Program-made: the position numbers and the translations under genes | Shown here: in pieces, positions 51,950 to 61,481 of the stretch | How positions within the stretch are numbered: position 1 is the first letter of the stretch | How the letters are laid out: each line of letters begins with the position of its first letter | The notes under the pieces: generated by a model | Told to the model about the DNA's origin: nothing | The model's database searches: none | What the model saw: only the letters and a program-made list of their open reading frames with translations | NCBI RefSeq assembly: GCF_000559085.1 | Contig: NZ_JALN02000001.1 | Coordinates: forward strand, 2,790,001 to 2,854,000 | Length of the DNA stretch: 64,000 nucleotides | Source: Mycolicibacterium aromaticivorans JS19b1 = JCM 16368 | Lineage (GTDB): Bacteria > Actinomycetota > Actinomycetes > Mycobacteriales > Mycobacteriaceae | Direction of reading: 5' to 3'

Positions 51950-53944
51950 CTAGGCGATCGCCGGAGCGGCGGTCGCCTTACGGATGAACTGCTTGGCGGC
52001 GACGACGGCGACCCCGCCGACAGCGGTGCCCGCGGCCAGCGCGACCAGGAACCACACCAGGTTGCCGATCGCGAAGAACACGAAGATACCGCCGTGAGGT
52101 GCCTTCAGGGTCACATCGAAGGCCATGACCAGCGCGCCGGTGACGGCGCCGCCGGCCATCATCGACGGGATGACCCGCAGCGGATCGGCTGCGGCGAACG
52201 GGATGGCGCCCTCGGAGATGAACGAGGCGCCCAACAGCCAAGCGGCACGGCCATTCTCGCGCTCGGGCTCGCTGAACAGACCCGGCCGGATTGTGGTGGC
52301 CAGCGCCATCGCCAGCGGCGGCACCATACCGGCGGCCATCACCGCGGCCATGATGCGCAGCGACGCCGGATCGGCGACGTTGAGCCCGGCGGTGGCGAAG
52401 GCGTACGCCGCCTTGTTGACCGGGCCGCCGAGATCGAAGCACATCATCAGGCCGAGGATCACCCCGAGCAGAATCACCGAGGCCCCGGTGAGGCCATTGA
52501 GCCAGTTGGTCAGCCCCGAGGTGATCGCGGCCAGCGGGCGGCCCAACAGCAGGAACATCAGCAGGCCGACCACCAGCGATGCGCCCAGCGGAATGATCAC
52601 TACCGGCATCAGACCGCGTGCCCACTGCGGCACGTTCACCTTGCTGATCCACAGTGCCGCGAAGCCGGCGATCAGGCCGCCGACGATGCCGCCGATGAAG
52701 CCGCCGCCGACGAACACCGCGACCGCGCCCGCGGTGAATCCGGGTGCGAGACCAGGCCGGTCGGCGATGGCGAACGAGATATACCCGGCCAGGGCGGGGA
52801 CCAGGAAGCTGAACGCCAGACCGCCCAGGGTGAACAACACCGCACCGAGGTACTGGGTGAAGCCCCCGCTGGGCAGGTTGGTCAGCGAGTTGGTGGTGGC
52901 GATCAGGTTGCCCAGCGACTTGGTGGCGCCGTGCGGGGTGTTGGCGATGTCGTAGCCGGCGAACAGGAATCCCAGCGCGATCAGCAGACCGCCGGCGGCG
53001 ACGAACGGGATCATGTAGCTGACGCCGGTCAGCAGGATCTGCCGGATCCGGGTGCCCCAGCCGACCCCGCCGGCGGGTGCATCGCCGCTCGCGGCGGCTG
53101 CGCTGCCCTCGACTCGTGCGGCCTTCGGGTTATCCGCGGCGGCAACAGCTTCCGCGATCATCGTGTCGGGTTCGTTGATGGCCCGCTTGACGCCGGAGGC
53201 GATCACCGGCTTGCCGGCGAACCGCTGCCGGTCCTTGACGCCGACGTCGGTGGCGAAGATGACGGCGTCGGCGGCGCTGATGGTCTGCGCACTCACCGGG
53301 GTGCTGCCCGAGGAGCCCTGGGTCTCCACGGTGAGGTTCACCCCCGCGCGTTCGGCGGCAAGCTTGAGGGCGTCGGCGGCCATGTAGGTGTGGGCGATTC
53401 CGGTCGGGCATGCGGTGATGGCGATGATCGACTTCGACTGCGCGGCAGGGGCTGTAGCGGCCGGCGCGGGCGCCGGCTTGGCGTTGTCGGGGTTGACCAC
53501 CCCGTCGACCAGTCCCACCACGTCGTCGGCAGACTTCGCGTCCCGCAGCGACTGCACGAAGTCGGGGCGAACCAGCGCACGTGCCAGGCTGGACAGCAGC
53601 TTCATGTGCTCGGCGCCGGCACCGTCCGGCGCGGCGATCAGGAACACCAGATCCGCGGGACCGTCGGGCGCACCGAAGTCGACTTTCGGCGCCAGCCTGG
53701 CGAACCCGATCGACGGTGAGGTCACCGCGGCGGACCGGCAGTGCGGGATCGCGATACCGCCGGGAAGGCCGGTGGCCGATTGCGCCTCGCGCGCCATCGC
53801 CGCTGCCTGCAGCGCCGCGCCGTCGTTGACACGGCCGGTATCGGCAAGCCGGTTCGCGAGCCGGCCGATCACCGACTCCTTGTCCGGGCCGGCGTCGACG
53901 TCGAGCAGCACCAACTCGGTGCTGATGATCGTGGAGTTCGTCAT
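51950..53944 (-). CDS. fruA: Fructose-specific PTS EIIABC
   Basis: A 664-residue fused permease. EIIA at residues 1-150 has the phosphohistidine in GIAIPHCR (His68); an Ala/Pro linker follows; EIIB has the phosphocysteine in AITACPTGIAHTYMAAD (Cys179); EIIC from about 300 has ten helices including SYMIPFVAAGGLLIALGFLF. Fructose is taken up and released as fructose 1-phosphate. The ATG chosen gives the EIIA start MTNSTIISTELVLLDVD; an upstream open frame is unsupported. It lies 16 bases after fruK. Confidence 0.95.
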   Translation of the reverse strand: MTNSTIISTELVLLDVDAGPDKESVIGRLANRLADTGRVNDGAALQAAAMAREAQSATGLPGGIAIPHCRSAAVTSPSIGFARLAPKVDFGAPDGPADLVFLIAAPDGAGAEHMKLLSSLARALVRPDFVQSLRDAKSADDVVGLVDGVVNPDNAKPAPAPAATAPAAQSKSIIAITACPTGIAHTYMAADALKLAAERAGVNLTVETQGSSGSTPVSAQTISAADAVIFATDVGVKDRQRFAGKPVIASGVKRAINEPDTMIAEAVAAADNPKAARVEGSAAAASGDAPAGGVGWGTRIRQILLTGVSYMIPFVAAGGLLIALGFLFAGYDIANTPHGATKSLGNLIATTNSLTNLPSGGFTQYLGAVLFTLGGLAFSFLVPALAGYISFAIADRPGLAPGFTAGAVAVFVGGGFIGGIVGGLIAGFAALWISKVNVPQWARGLMPVVIIPLGASLVVGLLMFLLLGRPLAAITSGLTNWLNGLTGASVILLGVILGLMMCFDLGGPVNKAAYAFATAGLNVADPASLRIMAAVMAAGMVPPLAMALATTIRPGLFSEPERENGRAAWLLGASFISEGAIPFAAADPLRVIPSMMAGGAVTGALVMAFDVTLKAPHGGIFVFFAIGNLVWFLVALAAGTAVGGVAVVAAKQFIRKATAAPAIA

Positions 53945-53960
53945 GGTGGCCTTTCGGTGT

Positions 53961-54938
53961 CTAGGAGCGCGTGGAGTAGGGCGATATCGAGGTGACCGCC
54001 ACCTCGTCGAGGTCGATCTGGGCCGGCGACGGCAGTGCCGAACCGGGAAGTGCCGCAGCGGCACTGCCGTAGGCAACTGCCATCTGCAGCCGGCCCGGCG
54101 CCTCGGCACCGCCGACGTCGGCGCGGACGTAACCGGCGAGGGAGGAGTCACCGGCGCCGACGGTGCTCCTGGGTGTGATCGGCGGTGGGCTGGCCAGCCA
54201 GCTGCCGGTGTCGTTCACCAGCAGCGCACCTGCGGCGCCCAGCGTGGCGAGCACGGTCTTGGCGCCGCGGTCGATCAACTGCTGGGCAGCGGCCACGACC
54301 GGGTCCGGATCACCCTGGGCCAGAGCATCTTCCAGGGTCTGGGCATCGACACCAGTCAGGCTGGCCAGCTCTTCGGAGTTCGGCTTGATCACGTCGGGGG
54401 CGGCGGTACCGAAGGCGGCGGCCAGCGCAGCCAGCGGCGCGTCGGAGGTGTCCACCGCGACTTTGCAGTCGTAGGGCTGCAATTGGGCGACCACGTCGGC
54501 GTACCAGTCGTCGGGTACACCGGGCGGCAGCGATCCCGACAGCACCACCCACCGCGCGCGGGCGGCGTGATCCAGGATCGCCTGAGTCAGCGCTGCGAGC
54601 GTGATCTCGTCGATCACCGCGCCCGGCTCGTTGATTTTGGTTGTGGTGCCGTCTGATTCGGTGATCGCGAGGTTGGTGCGGACCGCACCGTCGATGGGCA
54701 CTGCGTGGAACGGCACAGCGCACGACAGCAGCGCTGTGACGAGGGGGTCGTGCCGGGCGGCGGGCAGCACGGCGAGGGTGTCGAGCCCGGCCAGTGTCAG
54801 TGCCCGCGCGACATTGACGCCCTTGCCGCCGGGTTCCGTGGTCACCGATTGCACGCGGTGCACGGCGCCGCGGACGAGGGTCGTCGGCAGCGTCACCGTC
54901 CGGTCGATACTCGGGTTGGGCGTGACGGTGACGATCAT
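53961..54938 (-). CDS. fruK: 1-Phosphofructokinase
   Basis: A 325-residue PfkB-family kinase that makes fructose 1,6-bisphosphate from fructose 1-phosphate. The start MIVTVTPNPSIDRTV and EPGGKGVNVARAL are the substrate-binding parts, and STVGAGDSSLAGYV near residue 250 holds the catalytic aspartate of the PfkB signature. Its ATG overlaps the fruR stop by four bases, coupling it to the regulator. It lies between fruR and the fructose permease gene, the usual order. Confidence 0.95.
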   Translation of the reverse strand: MIVTVTPNPSIDRTVTLPTTLVRGAVHRVQSVTTEPGGKGVNVARALTLAGLDTLAVLPAARHDPLVTALLSCAVPFHAVPIDGAVRTNLAITESDGTTTKINEPGAVIDEITLAALTQAILDHAARARWVVLSGSLPPGVPDDWYADVVAQLQPYDCKVAVDTSDAPLAALAAAFGTAAPDVIKPNSEELASLTGVDAQTLEDALAQGDPDPVVAAAQQLIDRGAKTVLATLGAAGALLVNDTGSWLASPPPITPRSTVGAGDSSLAGYVRADVGGAEAPGRLQMAVAYGSAAAALPGSALPSPAQIDLDEVAVTSISPYSTRS

Positions 54939-55714
54939 GATTCCCCTCCTGCCAGGACGACTTCGACGCCCTGCTCGGTCAGTGCGGCACGATCGGCGGC
55001 GCTGATCTCCGGATCGGTGATGAGCGCGTCGACGTGGTCGATCGAGGCAAAGCTGACGAACTCCTCCCGGCCGATCTTCGACGAATCGGCCAGCACCACG
55101 ACGTAGTTGGCGCAGCGCACCATTGCGCGTTTGACCGCGGCTTCCTCGCTGTCGGGGGTGGATAGGCCGTGACGCACGGTGACCCCGTTCGCGCCGATGA
55201 ATGCGATGTCCACCCGCAGGGTGTCGAGGGCGCGCAGAACCGGTTCCCCGACGGCAGCCTGGGTCAGACCCCGGACCCGCCCGCCCAGCAGCTGCAGGTT
55301 CACCGACGGCATGCCGGCCAGCCGCGCGGCGATCGGTACGGAATTGGTCACCACCACCAGCTCTCGATCGGGCGGCAGCATCGCAGCGACCCGGGCGGTG
55401 GTGGTGCCTGCGTCGAACAGCACGGTGGCGCCCGACAGCGGAAGGAAATCGGCGGCGGCCCTGGCGATGGCTTCCTTGTGGTCGGCGCGGGTGGTCTCCC
55501 GCTCGTCGACCCCGGGCTCCACCACGTGCAGTGCCCGCACCGGGACCGCGCCGCCGTGCACGCGTCGCAGCACACCGGCCCTGTCGAGCGCGGCCAGATC
55601 CCGCCGGACGGTCTCGGTGGTGACGTCGTAGGCCTGCGCGAGCTCCGCGACCGACACCCGTCCCTGGGACAGCACTCGGTCCGCGATCGCCTGCTGACGT
55701 TCCTCCGGGTACAC
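54935..55714 (-). CDS. fruR: DeoR-family repressor of the fructose operon
   Basis: A 259-residue DeoR protein. The N-terminal helix-turn-helix reads RQQAIADRVLSQGRVSVAELAQAYDVTTETVRRDL, followed by a sugar-phosphate-binding domain (FDAGTTTARVAAMLP near 100 and FIGANGVTVRHGLSTPD near 180). It is the first gene of fruR-fruK-fruA-ptsH. The inducer is likely fructose 1-phosphate, as in other actinobacteria. The gap between it and divergent ptsI holds phased TGTTG repeats, the probable binding region for both promoters. Confidence 0.93.
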   Translation of the reverse strand: MYPEERQQAIADRVLSQGRVSVAELAQAYDVTTETVRRDLAALDRAGVLRRVHGGAVPVRALHVVEPGVDERETTRADHKEAIARAAADFLPLSGATVLFDAGTTTARVAAMLPPDRELVVVTNSVPIAARLAGMPSVNLQLLGGRVRGLTQAAVGEPVLRALDTLRVDIAFIGANGVTVRHGLSTPDSEEAAVKRAMVRCANYVVVLADSSKIGREEFVSFASIDHVDALITDPEISAADRAALTEQGVEVVLAGGES

Positions 55715-55750
55715 GATTCTCCGTTTGTGTGGGCTAAGCGCCGTATTGAA

Positions 55751-55804
55751 TGTTGATATGTGTTGTTTTACTCCCGATCGTGTTGACTTGTCAATGAATT
55801 GTTG
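55751..55804. promoter_or_regulatory. Phased TGTTG repeats, likely FruR operator region
   Basis: TGTTG occurs at 55751, 55761, 55781 and 55800, spaced about one or two helical turns apart on the same strand. TTGAC-TT-GTCAA lies within. The block sits between fruR and ptsI and runs into the TAACGT -10 box of ptsI at 55805-55810. Confidence 0.5.
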
Positions 55805-55817
55805 TAACGTAGTTCAC

Positions 55818-57512
55818 ATGACCGTCTCCTCCACGCCCACCTCACTCGGTGCCGGACAGGTGCTGCGCGGCGTTCCGGTTGTCCCCGGTGTTCGCTATGC
55901 ACCGGTCATCCGGCCCGGCCGGCCGCCTGCCATCGAGGAACTCGACTCCGGCGAACAGATCGGTGAAGAACAGCGAGACTCCGAGGCCTCCCGGTTCACC
56001 GCCGCCGCGTCCGCCGTTGCCGACCGATTGCGCGGACGCGCCGCTCTGGCGACAGGCGCCGCCTCGGAGGTGCTGGCCGCCACCGCCATGCTCGCGCAAG
56101 ACCGAGCCTGGCTGGGTGCGGCGGAAAAACGCATCAAGGAGGGCACGCCTGCGGTGCGCGCCACCGCCGAGGCCGTGGCCCAGTTCGTCGACCTGTTCAC
56201 CAAGATGGGCGGCCTGATGGCCGAGCGCGTCACCGACCTACGCGACATCCGCGATCGGGTGATCGCCGAACTGAGCGGCCTGCCCGAACCCGGTGTGCCG
56301 GTGCCGGACCACCCCGCCATCCTCTGCGCGGAAGACCTCGCCCCCGCCGACACCGCGGGACTGGATCCCGCGCTGGTCGTCGGCCTGGCCACCACGCTGG
56401 GCGGCCCGACCAGCCACACCGCGATCATCGCCCGCCAGCTCGGCATCCCGTGTGTGGTTGCGGTGCACGGCCTCGACGAGCTGGCCGCGGGCACCCACGT
56501 CCTCATCGACGGCACCAGCGGCACCATCGCCGTCACACCCGACCCGGCAGAGGCGGCGGCCGCCGTCGAAGCTGCCGAGGCCGCGAACGCCGCGATGGCC
56601 GGCTGGACCGGTCCCGGTGCCACCGCCGACGGCCATCCGGTGGCGATCCTGGCCAACGTGCAGGACGGTTCGGCTGCGCGCGCCGCTCGCGAGACCCCGG
56701 CGGAGGGCATCGGCCTGTTCCGCACCGAGCTGTGTTTTCTCAACCGCGACACCGAGCCGACCGTCGAGGAGCAGGCCGCCATCTACGGCGAAGTGCTCGA
56801 CGCGTTCGCAGGACACAAGGTCGTCATCCGCACCCTGGATGCAGGATCGGACAAGCCGCTGAAGTTCGTCGGCCATCCCGATGAGGCCAACCCCGCGCTG
56901 GGTGTTCGGGGCATCCGGATCGAGGCCATCCAGCCCGACATCCTCGAGCGCCAACTCGACGCGATAGCGCTGGCCGCCGAGCAGACCGGTAATGCGCCGT
57001 GGGTGATGGCGCCGATGATCGCGACCCCGGAGGAGGCCAAGCGGTTCGCCGCCCGGGCCCGCCGGCGGGGCCTCGTGCCCGGCGTGATGATCGAGGTGCC
57101 GGCCGCCGCGCTGCTGGCCGAGCGCATCCTGGACCACGTCGAGTTCTTGTCGATCGGCACCAATGACCTCGCCCAGTACACGATGGCGGCCGACCGGATG
57201 TCGGCCGAATTGGCCACCCTGACCGATCCGTGGCAGCCCGGGGTGCTGGCACTGGTCGCCCAGACCGCCCGTGCCGGGGCCAGCCGCGGCAAGCCGGTGG
57301 GGGTCTGCGGTGAAGCCGCCGCCGATCCGCTGCTGGCGTGCGTATTGGCCGGGCTCGGCATCACGTCGCTGTCCGCGGCGGCCGCGGCGGTGACCGGTGT
57401 CGGCGCCAAGCTCGCCTCGGTCACGCTGCAGCAATGTCGCGACGCCGCCGCCGCGGTGTTGACCACGGCGAGTGCGGCCGACGCGCGCGCGGCGGCCCTC
57501 GACGTCCTATGA
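55818..57512 (+). CDS. ptsI: PTS enzyme I (phosphoenolpyruvate-protein phosphotransferase)
   Basis: A 564-residue enzyme that transfers phosphate from PEP to HPr. The phosphohistidine is in GGPTSHTAIIARQLGIPCVV (His200). The C-terminal PEP-binding domain has FRTELCFLNRD, DAGSDKPLKF, LSIGTNDLAQYTMAADR and the active-site cysteine in GVCGEAAAD near 500. The ATG lies seven bases after TAACGT, a leaderless layout. It is divergent from the fruR operon, so both units probably answer to FruR. Confidence 0.95.
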   Translation: MTVSSTPTSLGAGQVLRGVPVVPGVRYAPVIRPGRPPAIEELDSGEQIGEEQRDSEASRFTAAASAVADRLRGRAALATGAASEVLAATAMLAQDRAWLGAAEKRIKEGTPAVRATAEAVAQFVDLFTKMGGLMAERVTDLRDIRDRVIAELSGLPEPGVPVPDHPAILCAEDLAPADTAGLDPALVVGLATTLGGPTSHTAIIARQLGIPCVVAVHGLDELAAGTHVLIDGTSGTIAVTPDPAEAAAAVEAAEAANAAMAGWTGPGATADGHPVAILANVQDGSAARAARETPAEGIGLFRTELCFLNRDTEPTVEEQAAIYGEVLDAFAGHKVVIRTLDAGSDKPLKFVGHPDEANPALGVRGIRIEAIQPDILERQLDAIALAAEQTGNAPWVMAPMIATPEEAKRFAARARRRGLVPGVMIEVPAAALLAERILDHVEFLSIGTNDLAQYTMAADRMSAELATLTDPWQPGVLALVAQTARAGASRGKPVGVCGEAAADPLLACVLAGLGITSLSAAAAAVTGVGAKLASVTLQQCRDAAAAVLTTASAADARAAALDVL

Positions 57513-57538
57513 GGAATTAATCGGACTGCGGTCCGGTT

Positions 57539-58519
57539 ATGTCGATCATGCCAGCAGTCACCGCAGACACGTTGTCGCTACCGCGCCTGGGCGCGGCCGC
57601 TCCGTCCGACACCGAACGACCCGTCCGGTCCATCACCACCGGGCCGCGCGGGTACGAAGGCGAGGGCTTTCCCGTCGTGCGAGCGTTCGCCGGCGTCAGC
57701 GCTGCCGACCTCGACCCGTTCATTCACATGGACCAGATGGGTGAGGTCGAATACTCACCCGGCGAGCCCAAAGGCACCGACTGGCACCCGCACCGCGGCT
57801 TCGAAACGGTCACCTACATGATCGACGGCCGCTTCGCCCATCAGGACTCACACGGCGGCGGTGGTCTGATCGCCGACGGCGCCACCCAGTGGATGACCGC
57901 GGGTGCGGGCATTCTGCACATCGAAACGCCGCCGGCCGAGCTGGTCGAGAGTGGCGGGCTGTTCCACGGGGTCCAGCTGTGGGTCAACCTGCCCCGCGCC
58001 GACAAGTTCGCCGAGCCGCGCTACCAGTCGATCGAGGGTCAGGCCGTTCGCCTGCTGTCGTCCGACGACGGCGGGGCGCTGGTGCGTGTCATCGCCGGGG
58101 AGGTCGACGGCTGGGCCGGGCCGGGGATGACGCACACGCCGATCACGTTGGCCCACACCACTATCGAAGCCGGCGCGCAGCTGAATCTGCCCTGGCCGCG
58201 TAACTACAACGCGCTTGTCTACGTGCTCTCCGGTCGCGGTACCGTCGGCCCGATCGGCCACCCCGTCGAGCAGGGGCAGCTCGCGGTGCTCGGCCCGGGC
58301 GATCGCATCACGATCGCTGCCGCAGTGGCCCAGGACTCCAACCGGCCGGCCATGGAGGTGCTCTTGTTGGGTGGCAAGCCGATTCGCGAGCCGGTGTTCC
58401 ACTACGGGCCGTTCGTGATGAACTCCAAGTCGGAGGTCATCCAGGCGCTCGAGGACTTCAACGCAGGCCGATTCGGCACCGTGCCGCCCGGCGCGCTGAT
58501 GCCGCACCGGGCCCGGTAG
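57539..58519 (+). CDS. Pirin family protein
   Basis: A 326-residue double cupin. The N-terminal cupin has the metal ligands in DWHPHRGFETVTYMIDG (two histidines), HQDSHGGGG and the glutamate of ILHIE, as in pirin. The C-terminal cupin is degenerate. Bacterial pirins have been linked to quercetinase activity, to regulation and to pyruvate dehydrogenase, so function is not predictable. The gap to ptsI is 26 bases with a small inverted repeat CGGAC-TGCG-GTCCG, so cotranscription is possible. Confidence 0.9.
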   Translation: MSIMPAVTADTLSLPRLGAAAPSDTERPVRSITTGPRGYEGEGFPVVRAFAGVSAADLDPFIHMDQMGEVEYSPGEPKGTDWHPHRGFETVTYMIDGRFAHQDSHGGGGLIADGATQWMTAGAGILHIETPPAELVESGGLFHGVQLWVNLPRADKFAEPRYQSIEGQAVRLLSSDDGGALVRVIAGEVDGWAGPGMTHTPITLAHTTIEAGAQLNLPWPRNYNALVYVLSGRGTVGPIGHPVEQGQLAVLGPGDRITIAAAVAQDSNRPAMEVLLLGGKPIREPVFHYGPFVMNSKSEVIQALEDFNAGRFGTVPPGALMPHRAR

Positions 58520-58545
58520 GCCGGCTTCGCCGTCGAGTCCAGAAC

Positions 58546-58579
58546 TGAGAGCGAGAATTTTGTCCAGGAATCGCTCTCA
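58546..58579. terminator. Hairpin between convergent pirin and FUSC genes
   Basis: TGAGAGCGA and TCGCTCTCA form a perfect 9-bp stem with a 16-base loop containing ATTTT. It lies between the two convergent genes and could terminate both. There is no long U-tract. Confidence 0.55.
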
Positions 58580-58608
58580 CGTCTGACTCGATGTGCGGCT
58601 GCGGGAGC

Positions 58609-60762
58609 TCAGCCGCGTATCGGTCCGGCAGCCACCTCCGGCGGATAGGTCAGCTCCAGCTCGCCGAGGTTGGCCGCGACGGTCACCAGCGGCAGGGCCG
58701 CTGACACGGCCAGCCCGTCGCTGCCGGCCTCGGCGCGCAACGCGGGCACCAGGTCATCACTGATCGGTGCGGTCAAACCGGTGCCGCCGCTGCCGTCGAA
58801 GCGCGAGCAGATCGCCGCGGCGTGCGCCTCGAGCACCGCCCGTGCCCGCGGATAGACCGCCAGCGGGGGCGGCACGATATCGGCGATCAGGTCGGCGGCC
58901 GCGCGCAACCGAACTGCGCGGCTGGACGCCCGCACGACCGGGGCCCGGGAATCCGTCGGACCACCGTTCTCCGAAAGATATTGGCGCACGGCATCATCCA
59001 GTGTCCGGGACACTGTCAGCGCCTCGTGACTCAGTGCGTTCACCTGGTTCTCGGCCTGTTCGAAGGCGCCGCGGGTGACCCGCAGGACTGCTGCCCGCAG
59101 ATAGCGGGACCCCACCGCGCGGGCCGCGTCGATGGCCTGCTGGACAGCGGTCTTGATCCCGCGCGGCCACAGCAGCAGCGACACCACGACCCCCACCGAC
59201 GCCCCGACGACGACGTCCTCGATCCGGATCAGGCCCACAGCCCAGCCGCTCGGCACGATCAGGTTGAACACGATCAGCACCATCATCGTGAACGCGGCCT
59301 GAGTAGCGGTGAACGAGCCGATCTCGGGCACATAGGCCGACCCGAAGGCGACCATCGGCAACAGCACCCACAGCACGATCGGGTCCACGCCGAGCAGTTC
59401 GATGACGACGGCTCCGATGAGGAACCCGATCACCGTCCCGATCACCGCACGCACGACGGTGGTGCCGGTGGTCAGCGCGCTACTGCGCAACACCGACAAC
59501 GCACCGAGCACCACCCAGAAACCGTGCTGGACCGGGAACACGAACGTGACGAGCACAGCCAGCGCCAGCCCGAGCCCGGTGCGCAGGCTGTTGCGGGCGG
59601 TCACCGACCGGGTGGCCAGGTGCCCGCCGGTCAGGGCCGTGACGGCCTCGGTTTCGGAGTACACCCGGTCGGCGATCCCGGTCTCAGGCAGCTGACGGCC
59701 CAAGACGCGCGCCCACACCGGTCGCGCGTCGGCGGCCGCAGCGCTGGCGATGAGCCGCCCGGTCACGCCGGTGGCCGCCCCCACGGTTCGCCGGTTGAGC
59801 AGGGTGCGACCCAGCGCGATGGCAGCCTCGTCATCGGGTTCGGCGAGGATGTCGACGATGTCCTGGCGGTACGTCCCGACCGCGATGGTCCGCAGGTCGA
59901 TCAACGCGGCGGCCAGCAGCGCGCGTTCGTCGGCCCGCGCCGCCGCGCGGGTGATCAGCAGAACCTGCGCGCAGTCGCGCAGCACTCGCACCACCGGCTC
60001 GCCGATCGGCCCGAGCAGCGCACCGGTATCGCCGGTGACGCGGTCGCACAGCCACTGCAGGTCGTCGACCACCCGGACCAACGCCCGGCTGCCCGCGGTC
60101 AGGGCCACCGGCCGGTAGGCGGCGCCGAGGAAGTTGGCCCGCAACGCGTCCATCGCGGTGGTGACATCGGCGGCCGACGCGGTGCCCTCGATGCGGTCGG
60201 CCAGCACCGCGCAGACCGCAGCGGCGTGGCGGCGCAGTTCGCCGTGATGGCGCGGCGGGAACAGGAACAGCGCCGCCGGGACGCAGATCGCCAGGGCAAT
60301 CAGCCAGCCGAGTAGCCGCTCACCGAGCGGACCGACCGGCGTGCACACCGGCAGCACGAAGGTCAGCAGGGTGGCCCGCTGGCCGGCCGCGACGATCTCG
60401 CTGAGCACCCCGGAGAACGTCACGGCCACCCCGATGAGGAACGTCAGCAGGATCGCCAGCCATGGGATCGGCGCCGCCAGCGTGCCCAGGCTTATCAGCA
60501 CCGCGCCATTGAAGCCCAACCCGCCGTAGGCCAGCGCCCGGGAGTTCATGTTGCCCGGGAAGTCGACCACGATCATCAGCGCGATCGACCCGAAGATGGT
60601 GAACAGCGGCGTCTGTGACCCGCCGCCGACCGCGAAGCTGACCGCGGCGGCGATCGGGATGACGATGGCGGCCCGCGCCGCGCGTCGTGCACCGTCGTTC
60701 TCGGGGTCGCGCGTCCGGATCCGGTCGACCGCCCGACGCCACAGGACAGCCGGCGTCAACAC
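58609..60762 (-). CDS. FUSC family membrane protein
   Basis: A 717-residue protein of the FUSC/aromatic-acid-exporter-like family. Two clusters of six helices (about residues 25-175 and 360-515, the second with FPVQHGFWVVLGALSVL) are each followed by a cytoplasmic helical domain. Relatives such as AaeB export aromatic acids or other organic anions. The GTG start is 22 bases after the TetR stop; a longer open frame inside the TetR gene lacks membrane-protein composition. Likely co-transcribed with and regulated by that TetR. The substrate is unknown. Confidence 0.87.
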   Translation of the reverse strand: MLTPAVLWRRAVDRIRTRDPENDGARRAARAAIVIPIAAAVSFAVGGGSQTPLFTIFGSIALMIVVDFPGNMNSRALAYGGLGFNGAVLISLGTLAAPIPWLAILLTFLIGVAVTFSGVLSEIVAAGQRATLLTFVLPVCTPVGPLGERLLGWLIALAICVPAALFLFPPRHHGELRRHAAAVCAVLADRIEGTASAADVTTAMDALRANFLGAAYRPVALTAGSRALVRVVDDLQWLCDRVTGDTGALLGPIGEPVVRVLRDCAQVLLITRAAARADERALLAAALIDLRTIAVGTYRQDIVDILAEPDDEAAIALGRTLLNRRTVGAATGVTGRLIASAAAADARPVWARVLGRQLPETGIADRVYSETEAVTALTGGHLATRSVTARNSLRTGLGLALAVLVTFVFPVQHGFWVVLGALSVLRSSALTTGTTVVRAVIGTVIGFLIGAVVIELLGVDPIVLWVLLPMVAFGSAYVPEIGSFTATQAAFTMMVLIVFNLIVPSGWAVGLIRIEDVVVGASVGVVVSLLLWPRGIKTAVQQAIDAARAVGSRYLRAAVLRVTRGAFEQAENQVNALSHEALTVSRTLDDAVRQYLSENGGPTDSRAPVVRASSRAVRLRAAADLIADIVPPPLAVYPRARAVLEAHAAAICSRFDGSGGTGLTAPISDDLVPALRAEAGSDGLAVSAALPLVTVAANLGELELTYPPEVAAGPIRG

Positions 60763-60784
60763 CCTGTCACTGGGGAGCGCTGGG

Positions 60785-61345
60785 TCACCGGGGCACGCTG
60801 GCGAAACTGCCCGAATCCAGCGCGTCGAGCATGTAGCGGGCGATCCAGCCGAATGTCCCCGGCTCGCGAGGCAGGATCGCCTGTTCGTAACCGATGAAGA
60901 CGTAGACGGCCCAGGACGCGTACACCTCGGCCTGACGCACATCGTTGACGATTTCGATCGCCGAGTCGTAGAGGATCTTGTACCGCGCCCGGTCGACCTC
61001 GCTCTGGACGGCCAACACATGGGGGTCGACGGAACTCCATGACCGGATCGCAGCCTCCGCACGGTGCGGCAGGGACAACCCGACCTGGATGATCGCCTCG
61101 ATGCGGCTGCGCGGGTCGGAAACCTCGCGGATGGCGTCGATCAGCCGGACGGTCCGGTCCTGCACCCAGTAGGACACCAGGTCGCGGGTGAAGGCCGGCC
61201 AGCTGGCGAAATAGTGATAGAACGAGCCGGTGGTGACGCCGAGCCGGTTGCACACCTCGGCCAGTTTGAGTCCGCCGTAACCGACGTCGGCGAGTACTTC
61301 GAGACCGGTCTCGAAGTACGCCTCTCGGTTGGCGACGGTTGCCAT
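60785..61345 (-). CDS. TetR family transcriptional regulator
   Basis: A 186-residue regulator with the helix-turn-helix GYGGLKLAEVCNRLGVTTGSFYHYFASWPAF near residues 22-50. The C-terminal domain is short and helical. It leads the FUSC gene by 22 bases on the same strand and is divergent from the aldehyde dehydrogenase gene, so it may control both. The intergenic region has two GTGACC elements 24 bases apart on the plus strand, too weak to name an operator. The ligand is unknown. Confidence 0.9.
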   Translation of the reverse strand: MATVANREAYFETGLEVLADVGYGGLKLAEVCNRLGVTTGSFYHYFASWPAFTRDLVSYWVQDRTVRLIDAIREVSDPRSRIEAIIQVGLSLPHRAEAAIRSWSSVDPHVLAVQSEVDRARYKILYDSAIEIVNDVRQAEVYASWAVYVFIGYEQAILPREPGTFGWIARYMLDALDSGSFASVPR

Positions 61346-61481
61346 GGGTCAAACGATAATGCGCTGGCCCCGACAAGACAGAGCTGACGGGCGGGATCGT
61401 GACCAAGTTGCGCAGGCGGCTTGTGACCGCGGGTAGATATTGGGGCAAGCTGGACTCACGCGATCGAATCGAGGAGTTGGC

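Noticed and set aside
52094..53719. 541-codon plus-strand frame over the fructose EII gene
   Set aside because: Low-complexity Gln/Arg/Gly-rich shadow opposite an unambiguous PTS permease.
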